Source: Halorubrum sp. BV1 (lineage in GTDB: Archaea; Halobacteriota; Halobacteria; Halobacteriales; Haloferacaceae). From it: a stretch of DNA of 64,000 nt. Positions within the stretch are counted from its first letter, which is position 1; the number at the start of each line of letters is the position of its first letter. Both the position numbers and the translations under genes were made by a program. The DNA lies in NCBI RefSeq assembly GCF_000746205.1, contig NZ_JQKV01000001.1, forward strand, positions 50,814-114,813, read 5' to 3'. The notes beneath the pieces are model-generated. The model did no database searches, was not told where the DNA came from, and worked only from the letters and a program-made list of their open reading frames with translations. Shown piece by piece: positions 34,386 to 42,261 of this stretch.

Positions 34386-34644
34386 CGAACTCACCTCCGT
34401 CTGTGCGGAGGGCTGCCCCGACGCGCTGGCCGCGGTTCCGGTTCGGTTGCTCGGCCGGATCTGGGAGGTCGACGCTGACGCCAGCGGCGCTCCCGCGGCT
34501 CACGCGGCGGAAGCAGTCACAGCCGAGACAGCGGTGGACAGTATCGTCCTGATCGCCGTGGACGCGGGCGAACGTATCGGTGACGTGACACCCGCAGAAG
34601 TGACATTCGCGTTCGTCGGTAGATCCGCGCTGTAGGCGGATCAT
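34375..34644 (-). CDS. DUF7563-like zinc-finger protein, first gene of the right-end operon
   Basis: An 89-residue protein. The core ECHFCGCHVTDTFARV, then HRCLGCDCFRRVSRGSAAG fits the small haloarchaeal DUF7563-type zinc finger found in many viruses and plasmids. Its ATG (34642-34644) lies inside the right att repeat, and its likely promoter is also inside it. So in the excised circle this operon would be driven from attP. Its left part (Asp/Pro-rich tail) is variable. Confidence 0.75.
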   Translation of the reverse strand: MIRLQRGSTDERECHFCGCHVTDTFARVHGDQDDTVHRCLGCDCFRRVSRGSAAGVSVDLPDPAEQPNRNRGQRVGAALRTDGGEFDGD

Positions 34645-34734
34645 AGCGACCCCCCGGATGCGGTTTTGGGGCGCGAGAGGGTGCTCTCGCTGTTATTTAT
34701 CGGATGCTTTACAAAACAGGATGGGACCGCTGAG
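34640..34734. repeat. Right attachment repeat (att)
   Basis: This copy is identical to 1-95. It starts at the third-last base before the CAT of the zinc-finger gene start and ends 13 bases into the 3' part of tRNA-Pro. It contains the tRNA 3' end, a T-rich stretch that could end tRNA transcription, a TATA-like ATAAATAACA (34691-34700, minus strand), a GCGAGAG/CTCTCGC hairpin (34673-34690) and the gene start codon. Confidence 0.93.
34673..34700 (-). promoter_or_regulatory. Promoter and hairpin of the right-end operon inside the att repeat
   Basis: On the minus strand, ATAAATAACA (34691-34700) is a TATA-like box about 47-56 bp before the ATG at 34644. The perfect 7-bp inverted repeat GCGAGAG-N4-CTCTCGC (34673-34690) falls between the box and the ATG. 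It may be an operator or an mRNA hairpin. The same features are in the left copy at 34-61. Confidence 0.55.
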
Positions 34735-34792
34735 AGTCGAACTCAGGTCCTACGGACCCCATCCGCAGAGGATACCACTACCCCACGGTCCC
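34722..34792 (-). tRNA. tRNA-Pro (anticodon GGG), integration target
   Basis: A 71-nt tRNA without encoded CCA. The acceptor stem is GGGACCG/CGGTCCC with discriminator A. The D-stem is GGGT/ATCC. The anticodon stem TGCGG/CCGTA holds loop ATGGGGT, giving anticodon GGG. The T-arm is CTGAG-TTCGACT-CTCAG. The right att repeat contains its 3' end, so the integrated element leaves the tRNA whole. It lies downstream of cbf5 on the same strand, and a TTCTTAATTACC box about 30-45 bp upstream probably drives it. Confidence 0.93.
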
Positions 34793-34882
34793 GTTCTGCA
34801 CTCGGAAAGATGGGTGTCCGGTAATTAAGAACTTCGTTTCACGCGTCCATTCCGGCCGCGGGCGTCCGTTGTCGTCCCGTGT

Positions 34883-35863
34883 TCAGACGAGCACGCGCTC
34901 TATCGAGACGACGGTCCCGGACTCGGCGTCGGGGTCGCCGACGATCCGGCCGAGACACACCGCGGCTCCGTCGGGCGTGAAGCAGGCGACGAGAGGGCTC
35001 TCGTCGGCGTGACCGTCCGTTTCTTGGCTTTCAACGACTGCTTTTTCCGCGGCGTCGTCGACGTCGATCACGCCCGGAGCGTAGACGGGGGCACCGGTCG
35101 CAACGTTTCGAGCCGCCGACGGCGCGATGGTGACCGCGGGGAGGTGAACCAGCGCGTCCTCGGCCGGCCGGACGACCTCGCGGAGGGGTGTCTCGTCGCC
35201 CCCTTCGGCCCACGCGAGCGCGTCGACGAGATCCTGCAGGGTGCAGAGATCGCGATCGTCGAACGGATCGGTCGCGGTCCGGCGGAGGTGACCCATGTGT
35301 GCGCCTACGCCCGTCGCGAGCCCGATGTCGTGACACAGCTTTCGGACGTACGTGCCGGACTCACACCGGATCCGGAGCAGCGCTTGTCGACCGTCGATCG
35401 CTAACACGTCGAGGTCGTCGATGGTCCGCGTCCGGAGGCGACGCGTCACCGCGCTCTTTCGCGGCGGCTTCTGATAGATTTCCGCTTCGAACTCGGCGAC
35501 GGCGTCGCGGAAGCCGTCGGGCGCGGGGGCGTGCAGCTCCAGCACCGCGACGTACTCCTTTCGCCCTTCGAGAAAGACTTGCGCCGCCCGGGTCGCGGTG
35601 CCGGTGAGCGCGGGGAGGCATCCGGTGACCTTGGGATCGAGGGTACCCGCGTGTGCGACGCCGTCGATCGGCTCGCCCTCGGGATCGAGTGTGGACAGCG
35701 TGTCGTTGATCGCGTCTCGCATCCACGCGGAGACTTGGTGTGAGGAGGGTCCGGCGGGCTTGTCGAGATTGAGAACGCCGAACCGGAGCAGCTCCGGGAT
35801 TCGTCGCTCCTCGGGCGGGGAGCGAAGCGGCGTGCGGTCCGTGTCGGCTGGGTCACTAGGCAT
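34883..35863 (-). CDS. cbf5: tRNA/rRNA pseudouridine synthase Cbf5 (H/ACA RNP)
   Basis: A 326-residue catalytic subunit of H/ACA guide RNPs. It converts uridines in rRNA to pseudouridine and can act on tRNA U55. The TruB signature LNLDKPAGPSSHQVSAW leads to HAGTLDPKVTG with catalytic Asp76, then RCESGTYVRKL. A C-terminal PUA domain binds the guide RNA (ALVHLPAVTIAPSA, then GAPVYAPG). It lies next to cmk, a usual archaeal neighbour. Confidence 0.96.
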   Translation of the reverse strand: MPSDPADTDRTPLRSPPEERRIPELLRFGVLNLDKPAGPSSHQVSAWMRDAINDTLSTLDPEGEPIDGVAHAGTLDPKVTGCLPALTGTATRAAQVFLEGRKEYVAVLELHAPAPDGFRDAVAEFEAEIYQKPPRKSAVTRRLRTRTIDDLDVLAIDGRQALLRIRCESGTYVRKLCHDIGLATGVGAHMGHLRRTATDPFDDRDLCTLQDLVDALAWAEGGDETPLREVVRPAEDALVHLPAVTIAPSAARNVATGAPVYAPGVIDVDDAAEKAVVESQETDGHADESPLVACFTPDGAAVCLGRIVGDPDAESGTVVSIERVLV

Positions 35864-35887
35864 GGTTCGATATTGGTTCGAGCGGTC

Positions 35888-36466
35888 TCAAAAATCGTAG
35901 TTGACACCGTCGATCGGTGCCTTCCCTTCGTCGTCGTCCGGGTCGTACGCGTCGACCGTCGCGACGAGTACGTCGATGAACCGGTCGGGCCCCCAACGGG
36001 CGGTGTTGTACGCGGCGTCGTAGATGGAGAGGTCGTCGATGTCGATGTCGTAGTACTCCGAGTACCGCTTCCGCTCGGAAGCCTCACGGCGCTCAGTCTC
36101 GGCTTTGGCCCGCTCGACCGGCTTGTCCTCCCGGTCGGCGATCCGCTCGGCGCGGACGGCGACGGGCGCGTCGAACCAGAAGCGGAAATCGGCCGCGTCG
36201 GCGGAGAGCCACCCGGCCAGCCGCGATTCGAGGACCACGTCGTCGCGGGTGGTGGCGATCTCGTGGAGCCGCCGATCGAGGTCGCGGTCTATCTGCGGAT
36301 CCTCCTCGGCGAACTCGTTGAATTCCACAGGGGTCATCTCGCGTTCAGCCGCCATCTCGCGGAAGATGTCGCCGCCGGAGACGTGACCGAGGCCGAGTCG
36401 GTCGGCGAGCGCCGTGGCATTCGTGCTCTTCCCGCTTCCCGGCGGGCCGGAGACGGTGATCAACAT
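35888..36466 (-). CDS. cmk: Cytidylate kinase
   Basis: A 192-residue archaeal CMP kinase that makes CDP and dCDP from CMP and dCMP with ATP. The P-loop is SGPPGSGKST (residues 6-15), and VSGGDIFREMA and VLESRLAGW belong to the substrate site. The ATG at 36466 puts the P-loop directly after MLITV, as in the family; upstream in-frame sequence is not protein-like. It lies 24 bp before cbf5 on the same strand. Confidence 0.95.
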   Translation of the reverse strand: MLITVSGPPGSGKSTNATALADRLGLGHVSGGDIFREMAAEREMTPVEFNEFAEEDPQIDRDLDRRLHEIATTRDDVVLESRLAGWLSADAADFRFWFDAPVAVRAERIADREDKPVERAKAETERREASERKRYSEYYDIDIDDLSIYDAAYNTARWGPDRFIDVLVATVDAYDPDDDEGKAPIDGVNYDF

Positions 36467-36549
36467 ATCGCTACTCCGCGGGTATCGTTCAAAACGGTTG
36501 TCGTTCGGCGCTCGCGACGAGCGCAGCCACCGGCACGAACACCCGCCGG

Positions 36550-36804
36550 CTACTGGTCTCGCGTCGCCGCCGTCATCGACCACACGGCGACGAACCCGAG
36601 GAGGACCGCGGGAACGAGCGGGAGCGCGAGGTACGTCGCAAAGAACGTGAATCCGAGCGCGCCGGCGGCGTACGGGTACACGTAGATGATCCCGGGGATG
36701 ACGAGAACGCAGGTGAAAAGCACCGCTGTCAGCGCCCATCCCTTTCGTCCGAACCCGTCCGCGTCGGGCTCGCTGATGGCGTCGGCGTCGGGATCAGATC
36801 TCAC
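36550..36804 (-). CDS. Small two-helix membrane protein
   Basis: An 84-residue protein with a GTG start. An acidic N-terminus leads to membrane segments WALTAVLFTCVLVIPGIIYV and FATYLALPLVPAVLLGFVAV. It overlaps the oxidoreductase gene end by 11 bp. It is a common type of conserved haloarchaeal hypothetical protein with no known role. Confidence 0.65.
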   Translation of the reverse strand: MRSDPDADAISEPDADGFGRKGWALTAVLFTCVLVIPGIIYVYPYAAGALGFTFFATYLALPLVPAVLLGFVAVWSMTAATRDQ

Positions 36805-37834
36805 TGTCGGGTTTTACCACCACTTTGCCAAAGCCCTCACGGTTCTCGATCAGTTCGTGCGCGCGGGCGGCCTCGCTCATCGGGAGCACCTCGCGCACGC
36901 GCGGCTCGAAGGTACCGTCCCAGACGAGTTCCAGGACGTCGTCGACCTCGCCCGGGGTCGCCATCGTCGACCCGATCACAGACAGCTGGTTCCAGAAGAT
37001 CCGATTGAGCCCCGCGCCCGGGTTCGGGCCGGTCGTCGCGCCACACGTGACGAGTCGCCCTCCCTTCGCCATCGACTTCAGCGAGTCTGGGTACGTCGCC
37101 TCGCCGATGTGGTCGACCACGACGTCGACTCCGCGTTTCCCGGTCAGCTCGGCGATCTCCTCTGCGAAGTCGTTCGTCTCGTAGTCGATGACGTGGTCGG
37201 CCCCACAGTCTTCGGCGTGCGAGAGCTTCTCCTCCGTGGATGCGGTCGCGAACACCTCACAGCCCGCGTGGTCCGCGATCTGCACCGCGGCGTGGCCGAC
37301 CCCGCCGGACGCGCCGAGCACGAGCACCTTCTCGCCCGCCTCGAGTTCGGCCCGCGTGTGGAGCATCCGCCACGCGGTCTGGAAGACGAGCGACGCGGAC
37401 CCGGCGACCGCCCAGTCGACGCTCGACGGGACCGGAACGAGGTTCTCCGCCGGCACCGCCGCCATCTCGGCGTGCACGCCCCGCACATGCTCGCCGATGA
37501 TGTGGAACGACGCGCAAAGAGACTCCTCGCCGCTCCGACAGAACTCGCACTCCCCGCAGGAGACGCCGGCGCTCACGGCCACATGGTCCCCCGGCTCGAA
37601 GCGCGTCACGCCGTCGCCGACGGCCTCGACGACGCCCGCCGCGTCGCTGCCGGGTATGTGTGGCATCTCTAAGTCGACGCCCGGGAGCCCGCGTCGCGTC
37701 CAGATATCGAGGTGGTTCAGCGCGCCGGCTTTGACGTCGACGAGGACCTCGCCGCGGTCGGGTTCCGGGTCCGGGAACTCGCCGTACTCGATCACGTCGC
37801 GGTCGCCGTGGGAGTCGAACTGAACTGCTTGCAT
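36794..37834 (-). CDS. Zinc-type alcohol dehydrogenase / quinone oxidoreductase family protein
   Basis: A 346-residue medium-chain dehydrogenase/reductase. The N-terminal catalytic domain has NHLDIWTRRG and PGSDAAGVVEAVG, and a structural zinc lobe with CGECEFCRSGEESLC. The Rossmann part has VLVLGASGGVGHAAVQIA, the NADP(H)-binding loop. The usual first catalytic Cys is replaced (NHLDIW), as in quinone oxidoreductases, so substrate is uncertain. The start is the ATG at 37834. Confidence 0.92.
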   Translation of the reverse strand: MQAVQFDSHGDRDVIEYGEFPDPEPDRGEVLVDVKAGALNHLDIWTRRGLPGVDLEMPHIPGSDAAGVVEAVGDGVTRFEPGDHVAVSAGVSCGECEFCRSGEESLCASFHIIGEHVRGVHAEMAAVPAENLVPVPSSVDWAVAGSASLVFQTAWRMLHTRAELEAGEKVLVLGASGGVGHAAVQIADHAGCEVFATASTEEKLSHAEDCGADHVIDYETNDFAEEIAELTGKRGVDVVVDHIGEATYPDSLKSMAKGGRLVTCGATTGPNPGAGLNRIFWNQLSVIGSTMATPGEVDDVLELVWDGTFEPRVREVLPMSEAARAHELIENREGFGKVVVKPDSEI

Positions 37835-37892
37835 ACCGTCTCCCACCCGTGGCACCCACTAAACAGTACGCCAACCGGCTGTGATTTCGCCG

Positions 37893-37925
37893 CACGGCAC
37901 ACGTTATCTCACGGCACACGTTATC
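37893..37925. repeat. Tandem 17-bp repeat upstream of the tRNA-Ser/ribosomal operon
   Basis: CACGGCACACGTTATC occurs twice (37893-37908 and 37910-37925) with a 17-bp period and a partial third copy after it. It lies about 60 bp before a GATGTTTAAGTACC box (37981-37994) that is the probable promoter of tRNA-Ser and the ribosomal protein genes. It may be an activator site or just a slipped duplication. Confidence 0.6.
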
Positions 37926-38070
37926 GCACGTCACACCGTCTCACCCGTGCGATCTGGGGACATTCACCCGCGGCTTTCGTGATGTTTAAGTACCGAAGGC
38001 GGGACCGTACGGATGCACGAACTGCAGGGGTGTCGGATCCCGAGTCCGAGAGGGCGATGATACGACGCGA

Positions 38071-38156
38071 GTTGCGGTAGCCAAGCCTGGCCCAAGGCGC
38101 AGGGTTGCTAACTCTGTGGCGTCACTGCCTCCGGGGTTCGAATCCCCGCCGCAACG
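38071..38156 (+). tRNA. tRNA-Ser (anticodon GCT)
   Basis: An 86-nt class II tRNA. The acceptor is GTTGCGG/CCGCAAC with discriminator G. The anticodon loop TTGCTAA reads GCT. The long variable arm (TGTGGCGTCACTGCCTCC) is typical of Ser. The T-arm is CGGGG-TTCGAAT-CCCCG. It lies directly upstream of rpsM, probably on one transcript, as in other haloarchaea. Confidence 0.95.
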
Positions 38157-38213
38157 CTCGAACGGACCGAGTACCGCCGGAATCGCGCCGGCAGGGCTCA
38201 CCACAACCAACAC

Positions 38214-38735
38214 ATGAGCACGGAAGAATCACAGGACGACTCGCCGGAGGAGGAAGAAGACCTCCAGTACTTCGTCCGGATCGGGGGAGCGGACCTCGAC
38301 GGGACGAAGACGGTCGAGCGAAGCCTGTCCGAACTCGACGGCATCGGCACGCGCACGGCGCGGCTGGTCGCCGAGAAGGCCGACGTGGACCGCAAGGCCA
38401 CGTTCGGTCTCCTCGACGAGGGTGACATCGACGCGGTGGTCGACATCGCAGAGAACCTCGAAGACCACGTCCCGTCGTGGATGACGAACAGACAGAACGA
38501 CTTCTACTCCGGGGAGACGACACACCTCGTTGGCACCGACGTCAGCGAGAAGCGTCGTCACGACATCAACCGGATGAAGCTCATCGAATCGTACAAAGGC
38601 GTTCGCCACAAGCGCGGCCAGAAGGTACGCGGTCAGCGCACGAAGTCCACGGGCCGCTCCGAGGGCACAATCGGCGTCAACGTCGAGGAGATCCGCGAGG
38701 AGATGGCGGAAGACGAAGCGGGTGACGAAGAATGA
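38214..38735 (+). CDS. rps13: 30S ribosomal protein S13 (uS13)
   Basis: A 173-residue archaeal S13 that binds the head of the small subunit. It has the helix-two-turn-helix start YFVRIGGADLDGTKTVERSL and the RNA-binding tail YKGVRHKRGQKVRGQRTKST. It has acidic extensions at both ends typical of haloarchaea. The stop overlaps the S4 start by 4 bp (ATGA). Confidence 0.97.
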   Translation: MSTEESQDDSPEEEEDLQYFVRIGGADLDGTKTVERSLSELDGIGTRTARLVAEKADVDRKATFGLLDEGDIDAVVDIAENLEDHVPSWMTNRQNDFYSGETTHLVGTDVSEKRRHDINRMKLIESYKGVRHKRGQKVRGQRTKSTGRSEGTIGVNVEEIREEMAEDEAGDEE

Positions 38736-39259
38736 GCACCGGCAAGAACACCAAAGGCTACGAGACGCCGAACCATCCGTACCAGGGCGAGCGGATCGCC
38801 GAGGAGTCGGACCTCCTCTCTCGGTACGGCCTGAAGAACAAAGAGGAACTCTGGCGCGCTCAGTCCGAGCTGCGCAACATGCGTCGCGAGGCGCGACGAC
38901 TGCTCGGCGACGCACAGGGCGACGTCGACGCTGCTCAGGACGCCGGCTCGGAGTTCGTCGCACGACTCCGCCGCATCGGAATTCTCGGCGACAACGACGA
39001 TATCTCGACGGTCCTGTCGCTCGACGTGACCGACCTGCTCGAACGCCGCCTCCAGACGGTCGTTTACCGGCAGGGGCTCGCGTCCTCGACACAGCAGGCG
39101 CGACAGTTCCTCGTCCACGGGCACGTCACCGTCGACGGGGCCCGCGTGACGCGTCCCTCGGTGAAGGTCGACGTGGCCGACGAGGGAGCCATCGATTTCG
39201 ACGAGAACAGCCCGCTCGCGGACGATCTTCACCCCGAGCGCGCGGAGTCACAGGAGTAA
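38732..39259 (+). CDS. rps4: 30S ribosomal protein S4 (uS4)
   Basis: A 175-residue archaeal S4 that binds 16S rRNA early in assembly. It has LLERRLQTVVYRQGLASSTQ and the S4 RNA-binding domain ARQFLVHGHVTVDGARVTRP. It is coupled to S13 and followed 6 bp later by S11, the normal archaeal order. Confidence 0.97.
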   Translation: MSTGKNTKGYETPNHPYQGERIAEESDLLSRYGLKNKEELWRAQSELRNMRREARRLLGDAQGDVDAAQDAGSEFVARLRRIGILGDNDDISTVLSLDVTDLLERRLQTVVYRQGLASSTQQARQFLVHGHVTVDGARVTRPSVKVDVADEGAIDFDENSPLADDLHPERAESQE

Positions 39260-39265
39260 CTAACC

Positions 39266-39655
39266 ATGAGTGAATCCGAGGACGGAAAGTGGGGAATCGC
39301 CCACGTGTACGCATCGTTCAACAACACGCTCATCACGGTCACCGACGAGACGGGTGCCGAGACGATCGCCAAGTCGTCCGGCGGTACCGTGGTGAAACAG
39401 AACCGCGACGAGGCGTCGCCGTACGCCGCCATGCAGATGGCGGAAGTCGTCGCCGAGCGCGTCAAAGACGCCGGCTTGGAGGGCGTGCACGTCCGCGTGC
39501 GCGGCCCCGGCGGCAACCTCAACAAGTCCACCGGTCCCGGTGCGCAGGCGACGATCCGCGCGCTTTCGCGCGCCGGCGTCGAGATCGGCCGGATCGAGGA
39601 CGTCACGCCCATCCCGCACGACGGGACGAAGGCACCGAAGAACAAGCGAGTCTGA
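39266..39655 (+). CDS. rps11: 30S ribosomal protein S11 (uS11)
   Basis: A 129-residue S11 of the small-subunit platform. GIAHVYASFNNTLITVTDET, then SPYAAMQMAEVVAER, then the C-terminal signature VTPIPHDGTKAPKNKR are all present. The gene is complete and lies 1 bp before rpoD. Confidence 0.97.
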   Translation: MSESEDGKWGIAHVYASFNNTLITVTDETGAETIAKSSGGTVVKQNRDEASPYAAMQMAEVVAERVKDAGLEGVHVRVRGPGGNLNKSTGPGAQATIRALSRAGVEIGRIEDVTPIPHDGTKAPKNKRV

Positions 39656-39656
39656 C

Positions 39657-40409
39657 ATGAGTGACGCAGATTTCGACGTTGAGTACGTCGAACGGGACGA
39701 ACGCAGCGCGCGGGTGTTGATCCGCGGGCTCACTCCGGCGTTCGCGAACGGCATCCGCCGCGCGATGATCGCCGACGTCCCGACGTTCTCGATCGACACC
39801 GTTCGGTTCGTCGAGAACTCCTCCGTCATGTTCGACGAGATGATCGGCCTGCGGCTGGGCCTCATCCCCCTCACGACCCCGCTCGACGACTTCGAGGTCG
39901 GCGACGAGGTCACGCTCGCACTCGACGTCGAGGGACCGGATACGGCGTATTCCGGCGATATCGAGAGTGCGGACCCGCTGGTCGAAGTCGCAGACGACAA
40001 CGTCCCGATCATCGAGCTGAAGGAGGGACAGCGGCTGGAGTTCGAGGCCGACGCGGTGTTAGACACCGGAAAGGAGCACGCCAAACATCAGGGCGGCGTC
40101 TCTGTCGGCTACCGACACCTCCAGCGTGTCACCGTCGAGGGCGACCGCGGCGAGTTCGACGAGGACGAACCGCAGATCCTTCGCGGCGTCGTCGAGACGC
40201 CCGAGGGCGATATCGTGCTCACGGACGAGTTCGACAACGACCTCTCGAACCGGTACCCCGGCAAAGAGGTCACGATCGAGGACGTCCCCGGCGCGTTCGT
40301 CTTCCATATCGAGACGGACGGGTCGTTCAGCGTCGAAGAACTGCTGCTCCGCGCGATCGACTCCATCGAGGAGCGCGCGGACGAACTACAGACGAAAGTC
40401 ACGGTCTAA
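39657..40409 (+). CDS. rpoD: DNA-directed RNA polymerase subunit D
   Basis: A 250-residue archaeal counterpart of bacterial alpha and eukaryotic Rpb3. It has the assembly signature ARVLIRGLTPAFANGIRRAM, which pairs with subunit L. The middle region where some archaea bind an Fe-S cluster has no set of Cys residues here, so no cluster is expected. The true start is the ATG at 39657; the open frame upstream is only read-through over rps11. Confidence 0.97.
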   Translation: MSDADFDVEYVERDERSARVLIRGLTPAFANGIRRAMIADVPTFSIDTVRFVENSSVMFDEMIGLRLGLIPLTTPLDDFEVGDEVTLALDVEGPDTAYSGDIESADPLVEVADDNVPIIELKEGQRLEFEADAVLDTGKEHAKHQGGVSVGYRHLQRVTVEGDRGEFDEDEPQILRGVVETPEGDIVLTDEFDNDLSNRYPGKEVTIEDVPGAFVFHIETDGSFSVEELLLRAIDSIEERADELQTKVTV

Positions 40410-40558
40410 CGTAATGACGGACCTTCGAACCACCCGGTCGGCGTTCGCCCCTGTACGCAGTCGCGACGCCGACGCTCGCGCCGACGAACGGCCGCGTGGT
40501 CCCGGCGACACCGGGACCGAAAGTGGTTTGAAGGGAGCCGGATTACGCAGGAGTGCAC

Positions 40559-40643
40559 GCAGGGATAGCCAAGTCAGGCCAACGGCGCAGCGTTCAGGGC
40601 GCTGTCCTGTAGAGGTCCGCAGGTTCAAATCCTGCTCCCTGCA
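40559..40643 (+). tRNA. tRNA-Leu (anticodon CAG)
   Basis: An 85-nt class II tRNA. The acceptor is GCAGGGA/TCCCTGC with discriminator A. The anticodon stem CAGCG/CGCTG holds loop TTCAGGG, which reads CAG. The variable arm (TCCTGTAGAGGTCCGC) is long as expected for Leu, and the T-arm has GGTTCAAATCC. It lies between rpoD and rpl18e inside the operon. Confidence 0.95.
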
Positions 40644-40678
40644 CTCCGTTTTTCAGAACCTCTCTTTAGGAGGGAGCT

Positions 40679-41032
40679 ATGAGTAGCAAGACGAATCCGA
40701 AACTACAGAACCTCATCGCCGATCTGAAGTCGGTCTCGCGCGACTCCGGTGCCAACGTGTGGCAGGATATCGCGGACCGACTGGAGAAGCCACGGCGCAC
40801 GCACGCTGAGGTCAACCTGGGCCGTATCGAACGATACGCGCAGGAAGACGAGACGGTCGTCGTCCCCGGCAAGGTGCTGGGCAGCGGTGTGCTCGAAAAG
40901 AACGTCACCGTCGCCGCCGTCGATTTCTCGGGAACCGCCCGCACGAAGATCGATCAGGCCGGCGAAGCGGTGTCGCTTGAACAGTTCGTCGAACAAAACC
41001 CAGAAGGCAGCAACGTCCGGGTGATTCGATGA
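40679..41032 (+). CDS. rpl18e: 50S ribosomal protein L18e (eL18)
   Basis: A 117-residue archaeal/eukaryotic large-subunit protein with VVVPGKVLGSGVLEKNVTVA and VDFSGTARTKI. A GGAGGGAGCT Shine-Dalgarno-like run precedes the ATG, as fits the first gene after tRNA processing. The stop overlaps L13 (ATGA). Confidence 0.97.
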   Translation: MSSKTNPKLQNLIADLKSVSRDSGANVWQDIADRLEKPRRTHAEVNLGRIERYAQEDETVVVPGKVLGSGVLEKNVTVAAVDFSGTARTKIDQAGEAVSLEQFVEQNPEGSNVRVIR

Positions 41033-41478
41033 GTCTCGCGAAGATCGATGCGGACGTCGTCGTCGACGCCCGAGACTGCATTCTCGGTCGCGTCTCCTCG
41101 GAGGTCGCCCAGCGCGCCCTCGCCGGGGAGTCCGTCGCCGTCGTCAACGCCGAACGCGCGGTCATCACCGGCAACGAAGAGGCGACGATGGAGACGTACC
41201 ACAAGCGCGCCGAACTCGGGTCTGACAGCGGTCCGTACTACCCGAAACGGCCGGACCGGATCTTCAAGCGTGCCATCCGCGGCATGCTGCCCTACAAGAC
41301 GGAAGACGGCCGCGAGGCCCTTTCGAACGTTCGCGTCTACGTGGGGAACCCCTACGAGCGCGACGAGGACGCCGAGAGCGTCGTCTTGGAGGGCACCTCG
41401 CTGGACCGACTCTCGAACATCAAATTCACCACGCTCGGTGACATCTCCGAGTCTCTGGGAGCCAACGTCACATGGTAA
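41029..41478 (+). CDS. rpl13: 50S ribosomal protein L13 (uL13)
   Basis: A 149-residue archaeal L13. VVVDARDCILGRVSSEVAQR at the start and a conserved KRAIRGMLPYKTEDGREAL in the middle identify it. It overlaps L18e by 4 bp and S9 by 7 bp. Confidence 0.97.
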   Translation: MSLAKIDADVVVDARDCILGRVSSEVAQRALAGESVAVVNAERAVITGNEEATMETYHKRAELGSDSGPYYPKRPDRIFKRAIRGMLPYKTEDGREALSNVRVYVGNPYERDEDAESVVLEGTSLDRLSNIKFTTLGDISESLGANVTW

Positions 41479-41870
41479 CGAACACCTCAGGCAAGAAGAA
41501 GACGGCCGTCGCCCGCGCAACGGTGCGTGACGGCGAGGGTCGCGTTCGCATCAACTCCCAGCCCGTCGAGCTGGTCGAACCGGAACAGGCGCGGCTCAAG
41601 ATGCTCGAGCCGTTCCGCATCGCCGGCGAGGAACTCCGTGACGACGTCGACATCGACGTCACCGTCGAAGGCGGCGGATTCAGCGGTCAGGCCGACGCCA
41701 CTCGCACGGCCATCGCCCGCGGCATCGTTCAGCACCTCGGCGACGCCGAGCTGCGCGACGCCTACATGAACTTCGACCGGACGCTCCTGGTCAACGACGT
41801 CCGCCAGTCCGAACCCAAGAAGTGGGGCGGACCGGGCGCGCGCGCTCGCTACCAGAAGTCCTACCGCTGA
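41472..41870 (+). CDS. rps9: 30S ribosomal protein S9 (uS9)
   Basis: A 132-residue S9. It has GKKKTAVARATVRDGEGRVR, GGGFSGQADATRTAIARGIV and the C-terminal tail ARARYQKSYR, whose end contacts tRNA in the P site. It is complete. Confidence 0.97.
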   Translation: MVTNTSGKKKTAVARATVRDGEGRVRINSQPVELVEPEQARLKMLEPFRIAGEELRDDVDIDVTVEGGGFSGQADATRTAIARGIVQHLGDAELRDAYMNFDRTLLVNDVRQSEPKKWGGPGARARYQKSYR

Positions 41871-41882
41871 GGTGATCCAGTC

Positions 41883-42077
41883 ATGATGATCCCCGTTCGG
41901 TGTTTCACATGCGGTAACGTCGTGGGTGAACACTGGGAAGAATTCAAGGAGCGAGCCCGCGAGGGCGACGAGGACCCCGGCGCGGTCCTCGACGACCTCG
42001 GGGTCGACCGGCACTGCTGTCGTCGGATGATGGTCAGCCATCGGGACCTCGTCGACGTCGTCTCGCCGTACCAGTAA
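41883..42077 (+). CDS. rpoN: DNA-directed RNA polymerase subunit N
   Basis: A 64-residue protein, counterpart of eukaryotic Rpb10. It has the zinc site CFTCGN near the start and the HCCRRMM motif. It supports assembly of the D-L-N-P platform. It lies between rps9 and rpoK, the conserved archaeal order. Confidence 0.97.
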   Translation: MMIPVRCFTCGNVVGEHWEEFKERAREGDEDPGAVLDDLGVDRHCCRRMMVSHRDLVDVVSPYQ

Positions 42078-42078
42078 C

Positions 42079-42261
42079 ATGTCTGCACAACGATACAACC
42101 GATACGAGAAGGCACGCATCCTCGGCGCGCGAGCGCTGCAGGTATCGTACGGAGCGCCCGTGCTGATCGACTCGGACCAGACGGAGCCGATCCTCGTCGC
42201 CGCGGAGGAGTACGACGCGGGTGTGCTCCCCTTCACCGTCCGCCGGGAGGGTGAGAAATGA
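42079..42261 (+). CDS. rpoK: DNA-directed RNA polymerase subunit K
   Basis: A 60-residue counterpart of Rpb6 and bacterial omega. YNRYEKARILGARALQVSYG is the family signature. It starts 1 bp after the rpoN stop and overlaps eno by 4 bp. Confidence 0.96.
   Translation: MSAQRYNRYEKARILGARALQVSYGAPVLIDSDQTEPILVAAEEYDAGVLPFTVRREGEK

Noticed and set aside
34722..34792. Idea that integration destroyed tRNA-Pro
   Set aside because: The tRNA at the right end has complete stems and arms; only the short 3' copy at the left is partial.
37893..37925. CRISPR-like repeats
   Set aside because: There are only two to three copies with a 1-bp spacer and no cas genes; this is a simple tandem duplication.
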